Origin: Streptomyces humicola | GTDB lineage: Bacteria > Actinomycetota > Actinomycetes > Streptomycetales > Streptomycetaceae | DNA length: 58,647 nt | Reading direction: 5' to 3' | Assembly: GCF_024436035.1 (NCBI RefSeq) | Contig: NZ_JANFNG010000036.1 | Location: forward strand, 1 to 58,647 | Part shown: piece after piece, positions 1 through 8,387 of the stretch | Layout of the letters: every line of letters starts with the position of its first letter | Position numbering within the stretch: position 1 is the stretch's first letter | Program-made: the position numbers and the translations under genes | Notes under the pieces: generated by a model | The model's input: the letters and a program-made list of their open reading frames with translations, nothing else | Databases searched by the model: none | What the model was told of the DNA's origin: nothing

Positions 1-1
1 A

Positions 2-64
2 GGCCGTGGAGGCCGTGGAGGCCGTGGAGGCCGTGGAGGCCGTGGAGGCCGTGGAGGCCGTGGA
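2..64. repeat. 9-bp tandem repeat, seven copies
   Basis: Seven perfect copies of GGCCGTGGA run from the left edge of the window and are translated as an Ala-Val-Glu tripeptide repeat at the N-terminus of the COG0523 GTPase. The array may continue beyond the window, so its full length and the true start codon of the gene cannot be fixed here. Confidence 0.95.
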
Positions 65-1055
65 CGATCGCGTTCCCGTCACCGTGCTGACCGGGTTCCT
101 GGGCTCGGGCAAGACGACCCTGCTCAACCGCATCCTCACCGAGCAGCACGGCCTGCGGATCGCCGTCATCGAGAACGAGTTCGGCGAGGTCGGCATCGAC
201 GACGCTCTCGTCCTCGACGCCGAAGAAGAGATCTTCGAGATGAACAACGGCTGCATCTGCTGCACCGTACGAGGCGACCTCATCCGCATCCTGGGTGCGT
301 TGATGCGGCGACGCGAGAAATTCGACCACGTACTCATCGAGACCACCGGGCTCGCCGACCCAGCGCCCGTCGCCCAGACCTTCTTCATGGACGACGAAAT
401 CGCCGCCCAACTGAGGCTGGACGCCATCGTCACCCTCGTCGACGCCGCCCACATCCTGCAGCACCTGGATGAGACCAAGCCCGAGGGCGTGGAGAACGAG
501 GCCGTCGAGCAGATCGCCTTCGCCGACCGGATCGTGCTCAACAAGACCGACCTCGTGGGCGAGTCCACCATCGCCGAAGTCGTCTCCCGTATCCGCGCGA
601 TCAATGCCGCCGTCCAGGTCATTCCCGCCCGTCACGCCGACGTCGAACTCCACCAGGTGCTGGACGTGGGGGCATTCGACCTGGACCGCGTCCTCAAGGA
701 CGACCCGCAGTTCCTCACCGAGACGGAGCACCAGCACGACACCTCCGTCACCTCCGTCGGCATCGACCTGGCCGGCGAGCTCGACGAGGCCCGGCTCAAC
801 GCCTGGCTGGGCAACCTGCTGCGGACCAAGGGCGTGGACATCTTCCGTTCCAAGGGAATCCTCGCCATCGCCGGCGAGGCCAAGCAGTACGTCTTCCAGG
901 GCGTGCACATGCTGCTGGACGGGGAGTTCGGCCGCGACTGGGGCGAGGGCGAGACCCGCCGCAACCGCCTGGTCTTCATCGGCCGCAACCTCGACCGCGC
1001 CGCGCTGGAACGCGGCTTCGCCGACTGCCTGACCACCGCGGGGGCCGTCGTATGA
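6..1055 (+). CDS. COG0523 (CobW/ZigA-type) GTP-binding metallochaperone
   Basis: G3E-family GTPase thought to deliver a metal, usually zinc under starvation, to client proteins in the cytosol. Visible are the Walker A motif GFLGSGKTT (residues 30-38), the subfamily metal-binding motif G-C-I-C-C (C83, C85, C86), the guanine-specificity motif NKTD, and a CobW_C domain ending in [15 protein letters not shown]. The first 19 residues are an EAV repeat encoded by the 9-bp array. GTG at 6 is the first start available in the window; GTG at 60 is another, and the gene could begin further upstream. Its stop overlaps the next start (ATGA), so it is coupled to the WD40 gene. The [2Fe-2S] protein and ArsR neighbours, and the zur remnant downstream, suggest zinc-responsive expression. 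The family call is sure; the metal is inferred. Confidence 0.9.
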   Translation: MEAVEAVEAVEAVEAVEAVDDRVPVTVLTGFLGSGKTTLLNRILTEQHGLRIAVIENEFGEVGIDDALVLDAEEEIFEMNNGCICCTVRGDLIRILGALMRRREKFDHVLIETTGLADPAPVAQTFFMDDEIAAQLRLDAIVTLVDAAHILQHLDETKPEGVENEAVEQIAFADRIVLNKTDLVGESTIAEVVSRIRAINAAVQVIPARHADVELHQVLDVGAFDLDRVLKDDPQFLTETEHQHDTSVTSVGIDLAGELDEARLNAWLGNLLRTKGVDIFRSKGILAIAGEAKQYVFQGVHMLLDGEFGRDWGEGETRRNRLVFIGRNLDRAALERGFADCLTTAGAVV

Positions 1056-2113
1056 GCAGCAAGGCGCCAACTGCCGCAGCAGACACCGCGGTCGACGCCG
1101 ATTCCGGCACCGTCTGGGAGACCGTTGTCGACGATGCCCCCGTCGCGCTCAGCGCACAGGGTGACCTCGTCGCCGTCGCGGGCGCCGACGGCACGCTGTG
1201 GATCCTCGATGTCGCCACCGGCACCACCACCGAGTCGTTCGAGCTGCCCGGCGGGCTGTTGGACGTGGCCCTCGCCCCCGACGCCCGGCACCTCGCCGCA
1301 ACCGGCCCAGCCGGATATGCGCTGTGGCGCAGGATGGACGGCCGCGCGACGACGGTCGAAACCGGTTCCTGGTCGTCGGCCGCCCGATGGGCGGACGGCG
1401 AGCGCGTCGCCGTCGCCTGCGGCCGCCGTGCGCTCGTCCTCACCGCGGACGGTGAGGAGTTGTGGCAGACGGAACCGGCGGCGAGCACGGTCACCGACCT
1501 GGCCTGGATGCGCGGCGGGCGGCGGCTGGCCGTCGCCGCGTACGGTGCGGTGCGCTGCCACGAACGGCACCAGGCCGCACCCGTGGCGACCTACCCCTAC
1601 ATCGGCTCGCACCTGGCGCTCGCCGTCGCCCCCACCGACCGGTGGATCTGCAGCGGCAACCAGGACGCCTCCATCCACATCTGGCGCACCCGCGACGCCG
1701 ACGAACTGACCATGTCCGGCTACCCGGAGAAGGTCTCCCGTCTCGCCTTCGACGACACCGGCTTCTGGCTCGCCGCCGACGGCGCCCCCGACGTGACGGT
1801 CTGGGACTTCTCCGGCAAGGGCCCGGCCGGCACCGCGCCGCGCTCACTGCGCGGCCACGAGACCATCACCGCACTCGCCTGGCGGCCCGGCCCCACCGGC
1901 CACCTCGCCAGCGGCGGGGACGACGGGACGGTCGCGTTGTGGCGGGCCACCTCCGGACGGCCAGAGGGGCGGCTGCGTCCGGCCCGCACGCTGAACGGTG
2001 ACGGTGAGACGGCGGTGGCGGCGCTGGCCTGGGCCGGTCCACATCTGCTGATCGCCGCCCACCGCGACGGGCGCGTACAGGCCCACCACCTGCCCTCGCG
2101 GACCACCCTTTGA
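1052..2113 (+). CDS. WD40-repeat protein of the metallochaperone operon
   Basis: A 353-residue cytosolic protein made of beta-propeller repeats. Typical repeat ends are visible, for example [11 protein letters not shown] near residue 200 and [10 protein letters not shown] near residue 290, with [11 protein letters not shown] before the latter. There is no signal peptide or membrane segment. It overlaps the GTPase gene by ATGA and the following ferredoxin-like gene by TTGA, so the three are translationally coupled. WD40 proteins act as scaffolds; here it plausibly holds the GTPase with a client, but the sequence gives no direct evidence of partner or reaction. The fold is clear, the role unknown. 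Confidence 0.85.
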   Translation: MSSKAPTAAADTAVDADSGTVWETVVDDAPVALSAQGDLVAVAGADGTLWILDVATGTTTESFELPGGLLDVALAPDARHLAATGPAGYALWRRMDGRATTVETGSWSSAARWADGERVAVACGRRALVLTADGEELWQTEPAASTVTDLAWMRGGRRLAVAAYGAVRCHERHQAAPVATYPYIGSHLALAVAPTDRWICSGNQDASIHIWRTRDADELTMSGYPEKVSRLAFDDTGFWLAADGAPDVTVWDFSGKGPAGTAPRSLRGHETITALAWRPGPTGHLASGGDDGTVALWRATSGRPEGRLRPARTLNGDGETAVAALAWAGPHLLIAAHRDGRVQAHHLPSRTTL

Positions 2114-2547
2114 CGACCACCCTGGGCCGCACGGTGGTCGGCGCCGCCCGCGACCGGCCGTGCACGCTGGTCGTGTGCCGGGGGTGCTGCTGCGGCAACG
2201 CGCGCAAGCACCCCAGGGCCGACCACGAGGGGCAGTTGGAGCGGCTGAGGGTTGCTGCCGCCGAATCCGGCGGCAGCGTCGCCGTCCGTACCACCGACTG
2301 CCTCGGCCCCTGCGGCCAGGCCAACGTCGTCGTGGTGCTGCCGTCCTCCGAAGGACGTCGCCGCGGCGGGCGGGCTGTCTGGATCGGCTGGGCCATGGGG
2401 GATGCCTGCACCGACGACATCGTGCGCTGGGCCACCGACGGCGGCCCCGGCATCGCCGAACCCCCGCCGGCCCTCGAACTGCAGGTGGTTCGCCCGCCCG
2501 GCGAGGAGCGCAGAGGAGCACGCGGGCGCGGTCGTGCACGCGCGTGA
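2110..2547 (+). CDS. thioredoxin-like (2Fe-2S) ferredoxin domain protein
   Basis: A 145-residue protein with the cysteine pattern of thioredoxin-fold [2Fe-2S] ferredoxins. CRGCCCG lies near residues 23-29 and D-C-L-G-P-C-G about 37 residues later, followed by A-N-V-V-V-V and a conserved V-W-I-G-W. The tail after residue 125 is Arg/Gly-rich and probably disordered. The TTG start overlaps the stop of the WD40 gene, which fits a coupled operon, although no strong ribosome site is visible. It may serve as electron donor or as a metal/cluster sensor for the GTPase system; that is inference. Two successive cysteines in CCC make the exact cluster ligands uncertain. Confidence 0.8.
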   Translation: MTTTLGRTVVGAARDRPCTLVVCRGCCCGNARKHPRADHEGQLERLRVAAAESGGSVAVRTTDCLGPCGQANVVVVLPSSEGRRRGGRAVWIGWAMGDACTDDIVRWATDGGPGIAEPPPALELQVVRPPGEERRGARGRGRARA

Positions 2548-2953
2548 CACCGAACCTGACCGGGCCGCGGCACCCGGTTCAGCGGCACCCGGTTCAGCGG
2601 CACCCGGTTCAGCGGCCACCGCGCCGGCCCTGCGCATGGACTCCGCCACCGCCGCCGCCGTCGCCACAACGCTGCAGGCCCTCGCCACCCCGTCCCGCCT
2701 GCTGATCCTCACCACGCTGCGGCACGTGCCGCACCCGGTCTGCGAACTCGCCGCCGCCATCGGCATGGAGCAGTCCGCCGTCTCCCACCAGCTGCGCATT
2801 CTGCGCACTCTCGGTCTGGTCACCGGCGAGCGCCAGGGCCGCCGCATCGTCTACCGCCTCCACGACGACCACGTCGCCCAGCTCATCGACCAAGCCGTGC
2901 AGCACATCGAGCACGTGCGCCTCGGCATCCCGGGCAGCACCCGCACCCGCTGA
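2534..2953 (+). CDS. ArsR/SmtB-family transcriptional repressor
   Basis: Winged-helix repressor. The core runs from A-L-A-T-P-S-R-L-L-I-L through the recognition helix M-E-Q-S-A-V-S-H-Q-L-R and the wing G-R-R-I-V-Y-R-L, ending in a helical D-Q-A-V-Q-H-I-E-H-V segment. His and Asp residues in this last helix could form an alpha5-type zinc site, which would fit a zinc-controlled operon. GTG at 2534 overlaps the previous gene and would include a short Ala/Pro/Gly/Ser leader encoded by a 15-bp triplication; ATG at 2636, inside the same frame, is an equally possible start. It probably represses the operon it closes. Family is certain, start uncertain. Confidence 0.85.
   Translation: MHARDTEPDRAAAPGSAAPGSAAPGSAATAPALRMDSATAAAVATTLQALATPSRLLILTTLRHVPHPVCELAAAIGMEQSAVSHQLRILRTLGLVTGERQGRRIVYRLHDDHVAQLIDQAVQHIEHVRLGIPGSTRTR
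2571..2615. repeat. 15-bp tandem repeat, three copies
   Basis: Three perfect copies of CACCCGGTTCAGCGG, lying in the leader of the ArsR gene and translated as Pro-Gly-Ser-Ala-Ala repeats. The length is a multiple of three, so copy-number changes keep the frame. It is probably replication slippage in a non-essential linker. Confidence 0.95.
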
Positions 2954-3020
2954 CCCGGCGGGAGCGTCCTCGCTCAGGCTTGGCGCTGCCAGTTGGGCGC
3001 CAGGTCAGTTGGGTGCCAGG

Positions 3021-3875
3021 TCAGTTGGGCTCCGGATCGTCCGGCCGCTGCGGGGTCCGGGTGCGGTCGCATTCCGGGCAGATTCCGGCGAGTTCGACGG
3101 TGTGCCGGACGCCGGCGAATCCGGAGGTGCGGGCGATCCGGTCGGCCCATTCCTCCACGGGTGCGGAGTCCACGGGCAGGCTGAGCCCGCACGCCGTGCA
3201 GAGCAGGTAGTGGCGGTGGTCGGCGCCCGGCCGGTAGCGGAAGAGCCTCTCACCATTGCGGTCGCGTACGACGTCGGCGCGGCCGGCTTCGGCAAGCGCG
3301 GTCAGGGTGCGGTACACCGTGCTCAGGCCGACTTGTGAACCGTCCGCCGCCAGTGTGTACAGCGCTTGGGCGCTGACGGATCCACCGGTGTCGATCAACG
3401 ACTTCAGCAGTGCGAGCGCCCGGTACGGGCGGTCGGTCAGCCTGCTCGCCGCGCCCCCCGGAGCGGCGAGCAGGCCGAGCAGCAGCAGCGAGCCGACGGC
3501 CTGGGTGGCCTCTGCGGCGCAGACCCCGGCGACGGCGAGAAAGGTGTAACCGAGCAGCCGCACCGGCACCTTGCGTGCGGCGGCGATGACCAGCGCGGCA
3601 GCCACGCACACGGTGAAGTACCCGTACACCGCGCCGACCCCGAGCAGGGTGGCTCCGGCCGCACCAGGGAACGCCACCGCCGAGAGAGTGTGCCCGGCGA
3701 ACGTCTGCCTGCGCAGCACCACGAACCAGCCGACAGCCGCCGACACCACGGCGATGATCGCCCCCGCGCGGAAGGCGCTGACCATGAACGGGTACGCCCA
3801 CATCTGCGTCAGGTCCGTGACCAGGTTCCACGACCAGCCCGATGAGACGGCGGTGTCAGCCAGCAGCATGGTCAC
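3021..3875 (-). CDS. ZnuB-type permease fragment fused to Zur (Fur family)
   Basis: One open frame of 284 residues that joins two proteins normally encoded separately. Residues 1 to about 145 match a metal ABC permease: an N-terminal block with V-L-R-R-Q-T-F-A-G-H, an apparent internal loss of several helices, then the later block L-L-G-Y-T-F-L-A-V-A-G and G-L-L-A-A-P-G-G-A-A. From about residue 150 it becomes a Fur-family Zur: S-A-Q-A-L, then VGLSTVYRTL (recognition helix), the metal site D-H-R-H-Y-L-L-C, and the structural zinc pairs C-T-A-C and C-P-E-C. The join sits in a short stretch that fits either protein. A deletion between neighbouring znuB and zur is the simplest origin. The Zur half looks almost complete and may still bind DNA; the permease half cannot be a working transporter. 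Confidence 0.85.
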   Translation of the reverse strand: MTMLLADTAVSSGWSWNLVTDLTQMWAYPFMVSAFRAGAIIAVVSAAVGWFVVLRRQTFAGHTLSAVAFPGAAGATLLGVGAVYGYFTVCVAAALVIAAARKVPVRLLGYTFLAVAGVCAAEATQAVGSLLLLGLLAAPGGAASRLTDRPYRALALLKSLIDTGGSVSAQALYTLAADGSQVGLSTVYRTLTALAEAGRADVVRDRNGERLFRYRPGADHRHYLLCTACGLSLPVDSAPVEEWADRIARTSGFAGVRHTVELAGICPECDRTRTPQRPDDPEPN

Positions 3876-4305
3876 CTCCCGCGGCTGAGGCTCCGGACGT
3901 GGCGTGCCGGTCCGTGTGCAGGGCGGGAGCCTCCGGCGAGCCCACGACCACCAACCGCCCGTCGGATGTGGTCAGCACCTCGATCGGCGTGCCGTACAGC
4001 CGGGTCAGCGTCTCGGAGGTGATGACCTCGGCCGGGGTCCCGGCAGCCGCGCCGCCCTCCGCGAGATACACCACCCGGTCGAGATGGTGCAGGATCGGAT
4101 TCACGTCGTGCGCGACCATCACCACCGCCACTTTCTCCTGATGGCAGATCCGGCCGATCAGCGCCGCGACGGCGGCCTGATTGGGCAGGCCCAGGCTGTC
4201 CAACGGCTCATCCAGCAACAGCAGTTCGGGCCTGCGGACCAGCGCCTGAGCGATCAGCAGCCGCTGCCCCGGAACGGCCGACCGGAGCGCGGTCGGGACG
4301 GTCAC
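3856..4305 (-). pseudogene. 3' half of a zinc ABC transporter ATPase (znuC-like)
   Basis: Only the second half of an ABC ATPase is present: G-Q-R-L-L-I-A-Q-A-L (end of the signature), Walker B L-L-L-L-D-E-P, the H-loop V-M-V-A-H-D-V-N, and a C-terminal tail. The Walker A half and most of the LSGGQ signature are missing. At the break the frame runs straight into the reverse reading of the GlxA-type regulator gene, whose stop lies at 4302-4304. A GTG at 4303-4305 could start a 149-residue product, but it could not bind ATP normally. The frame overlaps the start of the permease-Zur fusion, so the original operon order znuC-znuB-zur is still visible. Confidence 0.85.
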
Positions 4306-5282
4306 CCGAACCGGTGCCGGTACGCCGAGGGAGTGAGTCCCGTCTCGCGGCGCATCAGCGCGCGCAGGTTGGTGGCGGTGCCGAGTCCGCTGCGGTGGGC
4401 TACGACGTCGAAGCGCGACTCGCCCCGTTCGATCAAACGGCATGCGAGGGCGAGGCGTTGGCTCGTCAGCCACGCCAGCGGAGTCGTGCCAAGTTGCGCC
4501 CGGAAGCGGCGGTGCAGCGTCGCCGGGCTGACCGCGGCGCGTGCCGCCAGGTCGGCGACCGTCAGCGGTGAGTCCAGCCGTTCCTGGGCCCAAGTGAGGA
4601 CGGGCGCGAGGGATTCGTCCAGCGGGTCGGGCACCGGGCGCTCGATGAACTGCCGCTGTCCGCCGTCCCGGTGGGCTGCGAAGACCAGCCGTCGGCTCAC
4701 GGAGTTGGCGATCTCGGCTCCGTGGTCGCGACGGACGATGTGCAGCCCGAGGTCTAGGGCGGCGGCGCTGCCCCCGGCGGTGAGGATGTCGCCGTCGTCG
4801 ACGAACAGCACGTCTGCTTCGAGCCGGACGGAGGGAAAGCGGGTCCGGAAGGAGTCGGCCCACTGCCAGTGGGCGGTGGCCCGGCGGCCGTCGAGGACGC
4901 CTGCCTCGGCGAGGGTGAACGCGCCGCTGCAGAAGCCGACCAGGCGTGCGCCGCGCGCGTGCGCCCTGCGGATCGCATCGAGTACGGCCGGGCGGCGTGG
5001 GACGTCGACGTCAGGGCGGTTGGGCACGATCACGGTGTCCGCCGAGTCGGCCGCTTCCAGGCCGGCGACCGACGTGAGCGTGAAGAACCCGTCCCGCATC
5101 GGGGTGCACGGCTCGGGCGAGCAGAGCGTGAAGTCGTAGAGGTCACGGCCGATCTCGGGCCTGCGCAGGCCGAAGACCTCAGTCGCGCAGCCGAGTTCGA
5201 AAGGGTTGGAGTTCTCGTCAACGATCACGACGACACGGTGCCGGCCCGCCCTGCGACCCGCGTGCGAGGATTCTTGCGCCAT
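4302..5282 (-). CDS. GlxA-family AraC regulator (DJ-1/PfpI plus AraC DNA-binding domain)
   Basis: A 326-residue cytosolic regulator. Residues about 17-180 form a DJ-1/PfpI-like domain (R-V-V-V-I-V-D-E at its start, and the nucleophile-elbow region L-V-G-F-C-S-G-A-F with a Cys). Residues about 215-326 are a two-HTH AraC domain ending in T-G-L-T-P-S-A-Y-R-H-R-F. Such regulators usually control a nearby gene; the divergent cupin gene starts 52 bp away and is the obvious target. The 3' end abuts the broken zinc ATPase gene, so this gene marks one border of that rearrangement. The family is sure and the effector unknown. Confidence 0.9.
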   Translation of the reverse strand: MAQESSHAGRRAGRHRVVVIVDENSNPFELGCATEVFGLRRPEIGRDLYDFTLCSPEPCTPMRDGFFTLTSVAGLEAADSADTVIVPNRPDVDVPRRPAVLDAIRRAHARGARLVGFCSGAFTLAEAGVLDGRRATAHWQWADSFRTRFPSVRLEADVLFVDDGDILTAGGSAAALDLGLHIVRRDHGAEIANSVSRRLVFAAHRDGGQRQFIERPVPDPLDESLAPVLTWAQERLDSPLTVADLAARAAVSPATLHRRFRAQLGTTPLAWLTSQRLALACRLIERGESRFDVVAHRSGLGTATNLRALMRRETGLTPSAYRHRFG

Positions 5283-5333
5283 ATGCGATTCCTAGCGCTC
5301 CCGGCGAGACCGCGCCACCGGGATCATGAGCGC

Positions 5334-5729
5334 ATGAGCAATGACCCCGTCGACCTCAGCACGGCTCTGGCCTCTTTCGATGCCTTGTGGAGCCCCCGTA
5401 TCGTCACCCGCGTCAACGATTACGACGTCCGCATCGCCAAAGTCGGGGGCGAACACCTCTGGCACGTCCACGACCACACCGACGAGTTCTTCCTGGTTCT
5501 CGACGGGGAACTGCATATCGGGCTGCGCGAGCCCACCGGGGAACGCACCGTCCGCCTCCCGCGGGGTGCGGTCTTCACCGTCCCCCGGGGCACGGAGCAC
5601 AAGCCGTACGCTCCCACCGGCGCCGCGATCCTCCTCTTCGAGCCCACCGGCACGCCGACGGTCGGCGACCGCCATGACGAGATCCCGGACCACGTCGACG
5701 CGACGACAGGGCACGCACTCGGCACCTGA
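5334..5729 (+). CDS. small cupin-domain protein
   Basis: A 131-residue single-domain cupin. The first metal-binding motif is visible as G-G-E-H-L-W-H-V-H-D-H-T-D-E-F, giving His and Glu ligands, followed by G-E-L-H-I-G and the second motif around P-R-G-T-E-H-K-P. It is divergent from the GlxA-type regulator, which probably controls it. ATG at 5334 is chosen because residues upstream in the same frame read as the reverse of the regulator gene. No substrate can be inferred. The coding end is followed by a perfect 11-bp duplication containing the stop codon. Confidence 0.85.
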   Translation: MSNDPVDLSTALASFDALWSPRIVTRVNDYDVRIAKVGGEHLWHVHDHTDEFFLVLDGELHIGLREPTGERTVRLPRGAVFTVPRGTEHKPYAPTGAAILLFEPTGTPTVGDRHDEIPDHVDATTGHALGT

Positions 5730-5742
5730 CCGGCACCTGACC
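5721..5742. repeat. 11-bp tandem duplication spanning the cupin stop codon
   Basis: GGCACCTGACC occurs twice in tandem. The first copy holds the real TGA stop (5727-5729) and the second places another TGA 11 bp on, in a different frame. Confidence 0.9.
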
Positions 5743-5892
5743 GCCGCAGGCTCAGGGTCCGCCCGGACGGACGGCGGTGGTAACGACGACACCGGCGCGC
5801 CCACTGAGCACGTGCTGGCCGGACGGCGCAGCGCATAGTCGATGGCGCAGAAAAGCGGGCGCCCGGGGTCCGGGGTCCAGGGTTCGGGGCTG

Positions 5893-7350
5893 TCAGGCGA
5901 TCCAGTGCGGTCGTCGGGTTGCGGACGGGAGCGGGAGGCCGTCGGCGAGCGCCGTGGCCATGCGGTGGACGGCCTCGCGCAGGGTGTCGGGCGGGGTTGT
6001 GTAGGGGATACGGAGGCGCTGTTCGAAGATGCCCGGGTCAGTGGCGAAGCGGGAACCGCTCTCGATCCGCACCCCGTATTCCAGCGCCCGTTCGGCCAGC
6101 GCTGAGGCGATGGGCTCGCCCAGGTCGACCCAGAGCGACAGACCGCCGGCCGGCAGGTGCCACGTCCACTGCGGGATGTGGCCGGCCAGGGCCTCGGCGA
6201 GGGCAGCGCGCTGCTCGTGCAGGTGCGCCAGGCGGGTCGGCAGCAACTCCCGTGCCCGCCCCAGGAGGTCGAGGGCGAGGAGCTGGTCCAGGACCGAGCC
6301 GCCCATGTCGGTGGCGACCCGCTGGCCGGCGAGTTCGGTCACCAGCCGGGAGGGGGCGCGCAGCCAGCCGATGCGCAAGCCGCCCCAGTGAGTCTTGCTC
6401 ATCGAGCCGATGGTGATGACCTGCCCGCTCCCACCGGGCGTGGCGTGCGAGGCGAAGGGCGGCGCGGTGGGAACGTCGAGGGCGAGGTCGGCCAAGGTCT
6501 CGTCGACGACCAGCCAGGTGCCGGATCGCTGAGCGGCGCGCACGATGCGGGCGCGCTCCTCGTCGGGCATGAGACAACCGGTCGGGTTGTGGAAGTCCGG
6601 GATCAGGTAGGAAAGTTGGGGCACAACCTGACGCAGGGTCGATTCGGTGATCTCGATGTCCCAGCCGGTGTCGGTCACTGGGACGGACACGGTGCGAAGG
6701 CGGGCACGGCGCATGGCATCCAGAGCATTCGGGTAGGACGGATTCTCCACCATGACCCGGTCGCCGGGTGAGCACAGCAGCCCCATGACCAGCGTGAGCG
6801 CGTGCTGGGCGCCGGAGGTCACCAGGATCTGTTCGGGCACGGTGGCCAGACCCCGCCGGCTGAAACGATCGGCGACGGCGGCCCGCAGTTCCGGCAGGCC
6901 GTAGGGGTGGTAGCCGGGGGTGTGCGCGTGCTCGCACAGCTGAGGGGCGATCTGGGCGAGAGCGTCGGCGAGTAGCTGTTCCGGCAGCACGGGGGCGGCT
7001 CTGGCCAGGTCGATCGCGGTGTCCTGGGGGCCGAGGAGCCGGGTGATGCCGCTGGGTGTGCGGCCCTGTGGCAGGGCGGTCCACGTACCGGAGCCCTGGC
7101 GGCTGTGCGCGTAGCCACTCTCGCGCAGCAGGTCGTACACGGCAGTAACGGTGGCCCTGCTGATGTCCAGGGCGGTGGCCAGCTCCCGCTCGGCGGGGAG
7201 TCTGACGTGCAGTGCGATCCGTCCGTCCAGGATCAGCGTGCTGATCGCCTGGGCCAAGTGACGGTAGGCGGGCCGAGCTCCCGCCGGGGCGGGCAGCATG
7301 GCGGCGAGCTGCCGGCTCCCCAGCGTCCGCCCGGAGTTCCTCTCCGCCAT
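5893..7350 (-). CDS. MocR/PdxR-type regulator (GntR HTH plus PLP aminotransferase fold)
   Basis: A 485-residue protein. Residues about 10-80 hold a GntR-type winged helix (R-L-P-A-E-R-E-L-A, then S-R-A-T-V-T-A-V-Y-D-L-L). The remainder is a fold-type I aminotransferase domain with I-P-D-F-H-N-P-T-G, an Asp in V-V-D-E-T-L-A-D-L, and the PLP lysine in I-G-S-M-S-K-T-H-W-G-G. MocR proteins bind PLP and usually control vitamin B6 or amino-acid metabolism. ATG at 7350 is preferred over the longer frame because GGGAGAG lies just upstream and because the palindrome at 7365-7388 would otherwise be coding. The divergent neighbour is an amino-acid racemase-like gene, a plausible target. Confidence 0.9.
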   Translation of the reverse strand: MAERNSGRTLGSRQLAAMLPAPAGARPAYRHLAQAISTLILDGRIALHVRLPAERELATALDISRATVTAVYDLLRESGYAHSRQGSGTWTALPQGRTPSGITRLLGPQDTAIDLARAAPVLPEQLLADALAQIAPQLCEHAHTPGYHPYGLPELRAAVADRFSRRGLATVPEQILVTSGAQHALTLVMGLLCSPGDRVMVENPSYPNALDAMRRARLRTVSVPVTDTGWDIEITESTLRQVVPQLSYLIPDFHNPTGCLMPDEERARIVRAAQRSGTWLVVDETLADLALDVPTAPPFASHATPGGSGQVITIGSMSKTHWGGLRIGWLRAPSRLVTELAGQRVATDMGGSVLDQLLALDLLGRARELLPTRLAHLHEQRAALAEALAGHIPQWTWHLPAGGLSLWVDLGEPIASALAERALEYGVRIESGSRFATDPGIFEQRLRIPYTTPPDTLREAVHRMATALADGLPLPSATRRPHWIA

Positions 7351-7364
7351 ACCACTCTCCCTGG

Positions 7365-7388
7365 ATTGGCCATGCCAAGTGGGCCAAT
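7365..7388. promoter_or_regulatory. candidate MocR operator
   Basis: ATTGGCC and GGCCAAT form a perfect 7-bp inverted repeat with a 10-bp spacer, 15 bp upstream of the MocR start and about 110 bp upstream of the racemase-like gene. Position suggests autoregulation; binding is inferred. Confidence 0.5.
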
Positions 7389-7499
7389 CACTGTACAGAC
7401 TCGCCGTCAACGGCTTTTGAGGCACATGGGCCGCGTGGGCCGCATGGGCTGCACGGGCCCGTGGGCCGCATGGGCCACATGGACGCAGAGGAGATGCGG

Positions 7500-8330
7500 G
7501 TGAAGATTGGCTTGATCGACTCCAGTGTCGGGCTGCTCGCGACGGCGGCCGTCCTGCACCGGCTGCGGCCGGACGCCGACCTCGTCCTGTCCTGCGACCC
7601 GGACGGCATCCCGTGGGGGCCGCGCGCCCCGGAGGACATCACGGCTCGCGCGCTGGCCTGTGCCCGGGCGGCCGTCGACCACGCGCCGGACGCCATGGTC
7701 GTGGCCTGCAACACCGCGTCCGTGCACGCCCTGGCCGCCCTTCGGGCCGAGCTGGAGCCGGACATCCCGGTCATCGGCACCGTGCCTGCGGTCAAACCGG
7801 CCGCCGCCGCGGGCGGGCCGGTCGCGGTCTGGGCGACTCCGGCCACCACCGGCAGCCCCTACCAGCGCGGACTGATCGCCGACTTCGCGGGCGGCGCCGA
7901 CGTCACCGAGGTGCCCTGCCCCGGCCTCGCCGATGCCGTCGACGCGGTCGATGACCCCGCCATCGACACGGCCGTCAAGGCCGCCGCCGCCCTGACGCCG
8001 CCCGGCGTAAGGGGAGTTGTCCTCGGGTGCACGCACTACGGGCTCGTCGCCGACCGGATCCGCGCCGCCGTCGCCCCGGGCGCCGTGCTCTACGGATCCG
8101 CCGAGGCCGTCGCCGCCCAGGCGCTGCGAAGGCTCGGCGCCCGGCCTGCCCCGGCGGCCGAGCCCTCCGGCAGTCTGGCGGTCATCCACAGCGGCCGCCC
8201 GGCCGAGTTGCCCGGACACGTGGCCGGCTACCCCGAAGGGCGCGTGCTGCTGCGCATGGGCAGATCACGGACGGGGAGCATGCTTGAGCGCCGGCCCCGG
8301 CCCCGAACATCCCCCGCGCAGAGCGCGTAA
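7500..8330 (+). CDS. aspartate/glutamate racemase-family protein
   Basis: A 276-residue cytosolic enzyme of the Asp/Glu/hydantoin racemase superfamily. The two catalytic cysteines are visible: V-V-A-C-N-T-A near residue 67, and V-V-L-G-C-T-H-Y near residue 175, with an Asp-Ser pair in the N-terminal G-L-I-D-S-S-V-G. The superfamily interconverts amino-acid enantiomers by two-base chemistry; the substrate here cannot be read off. GTG at 7500 is chosen because AGGAG sits six bases upstream; ATG at 7494 lies too close to it. The upstream stretch 7425-7480 holds degenerate repeats of GGGCCGCATG. Divergent MocR suggests PLP- or amino-acid-dependent control. Glutamate racemase is possible, but the context is not that of a cell-wall cluster. 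Confidence 0.8.
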   Translation: MKIGLIDSSVGLLATAAVLHRLRPDADLVLSCDPDGIPWGPRAPEDITARALACARAAVDHAPDAMVVACNTASVHALAALRAELEPDIPVIGTVPAVKPAAAAGGPVAVWATPATTGSPYQRGLIADFAGGADVTEVPCPGLADAVDAVDDPAIDTAVKAAAALTPPGVRGVVLGCTHYGLVADRIRAAVAPGAVLYGSAEAVAAQALRRLGARPAPAAEPSGSLAVIHSGRPAELPGHVAGYPEGRVLLRMGRSRTGSMLERRPRPRTSPAQSA

Positions 8331-8387
8331 TCATCCTTGAGGGCTTGCCACCAGGCACAGCCCTCCGCCTGAACGGCGCTGGGGACG

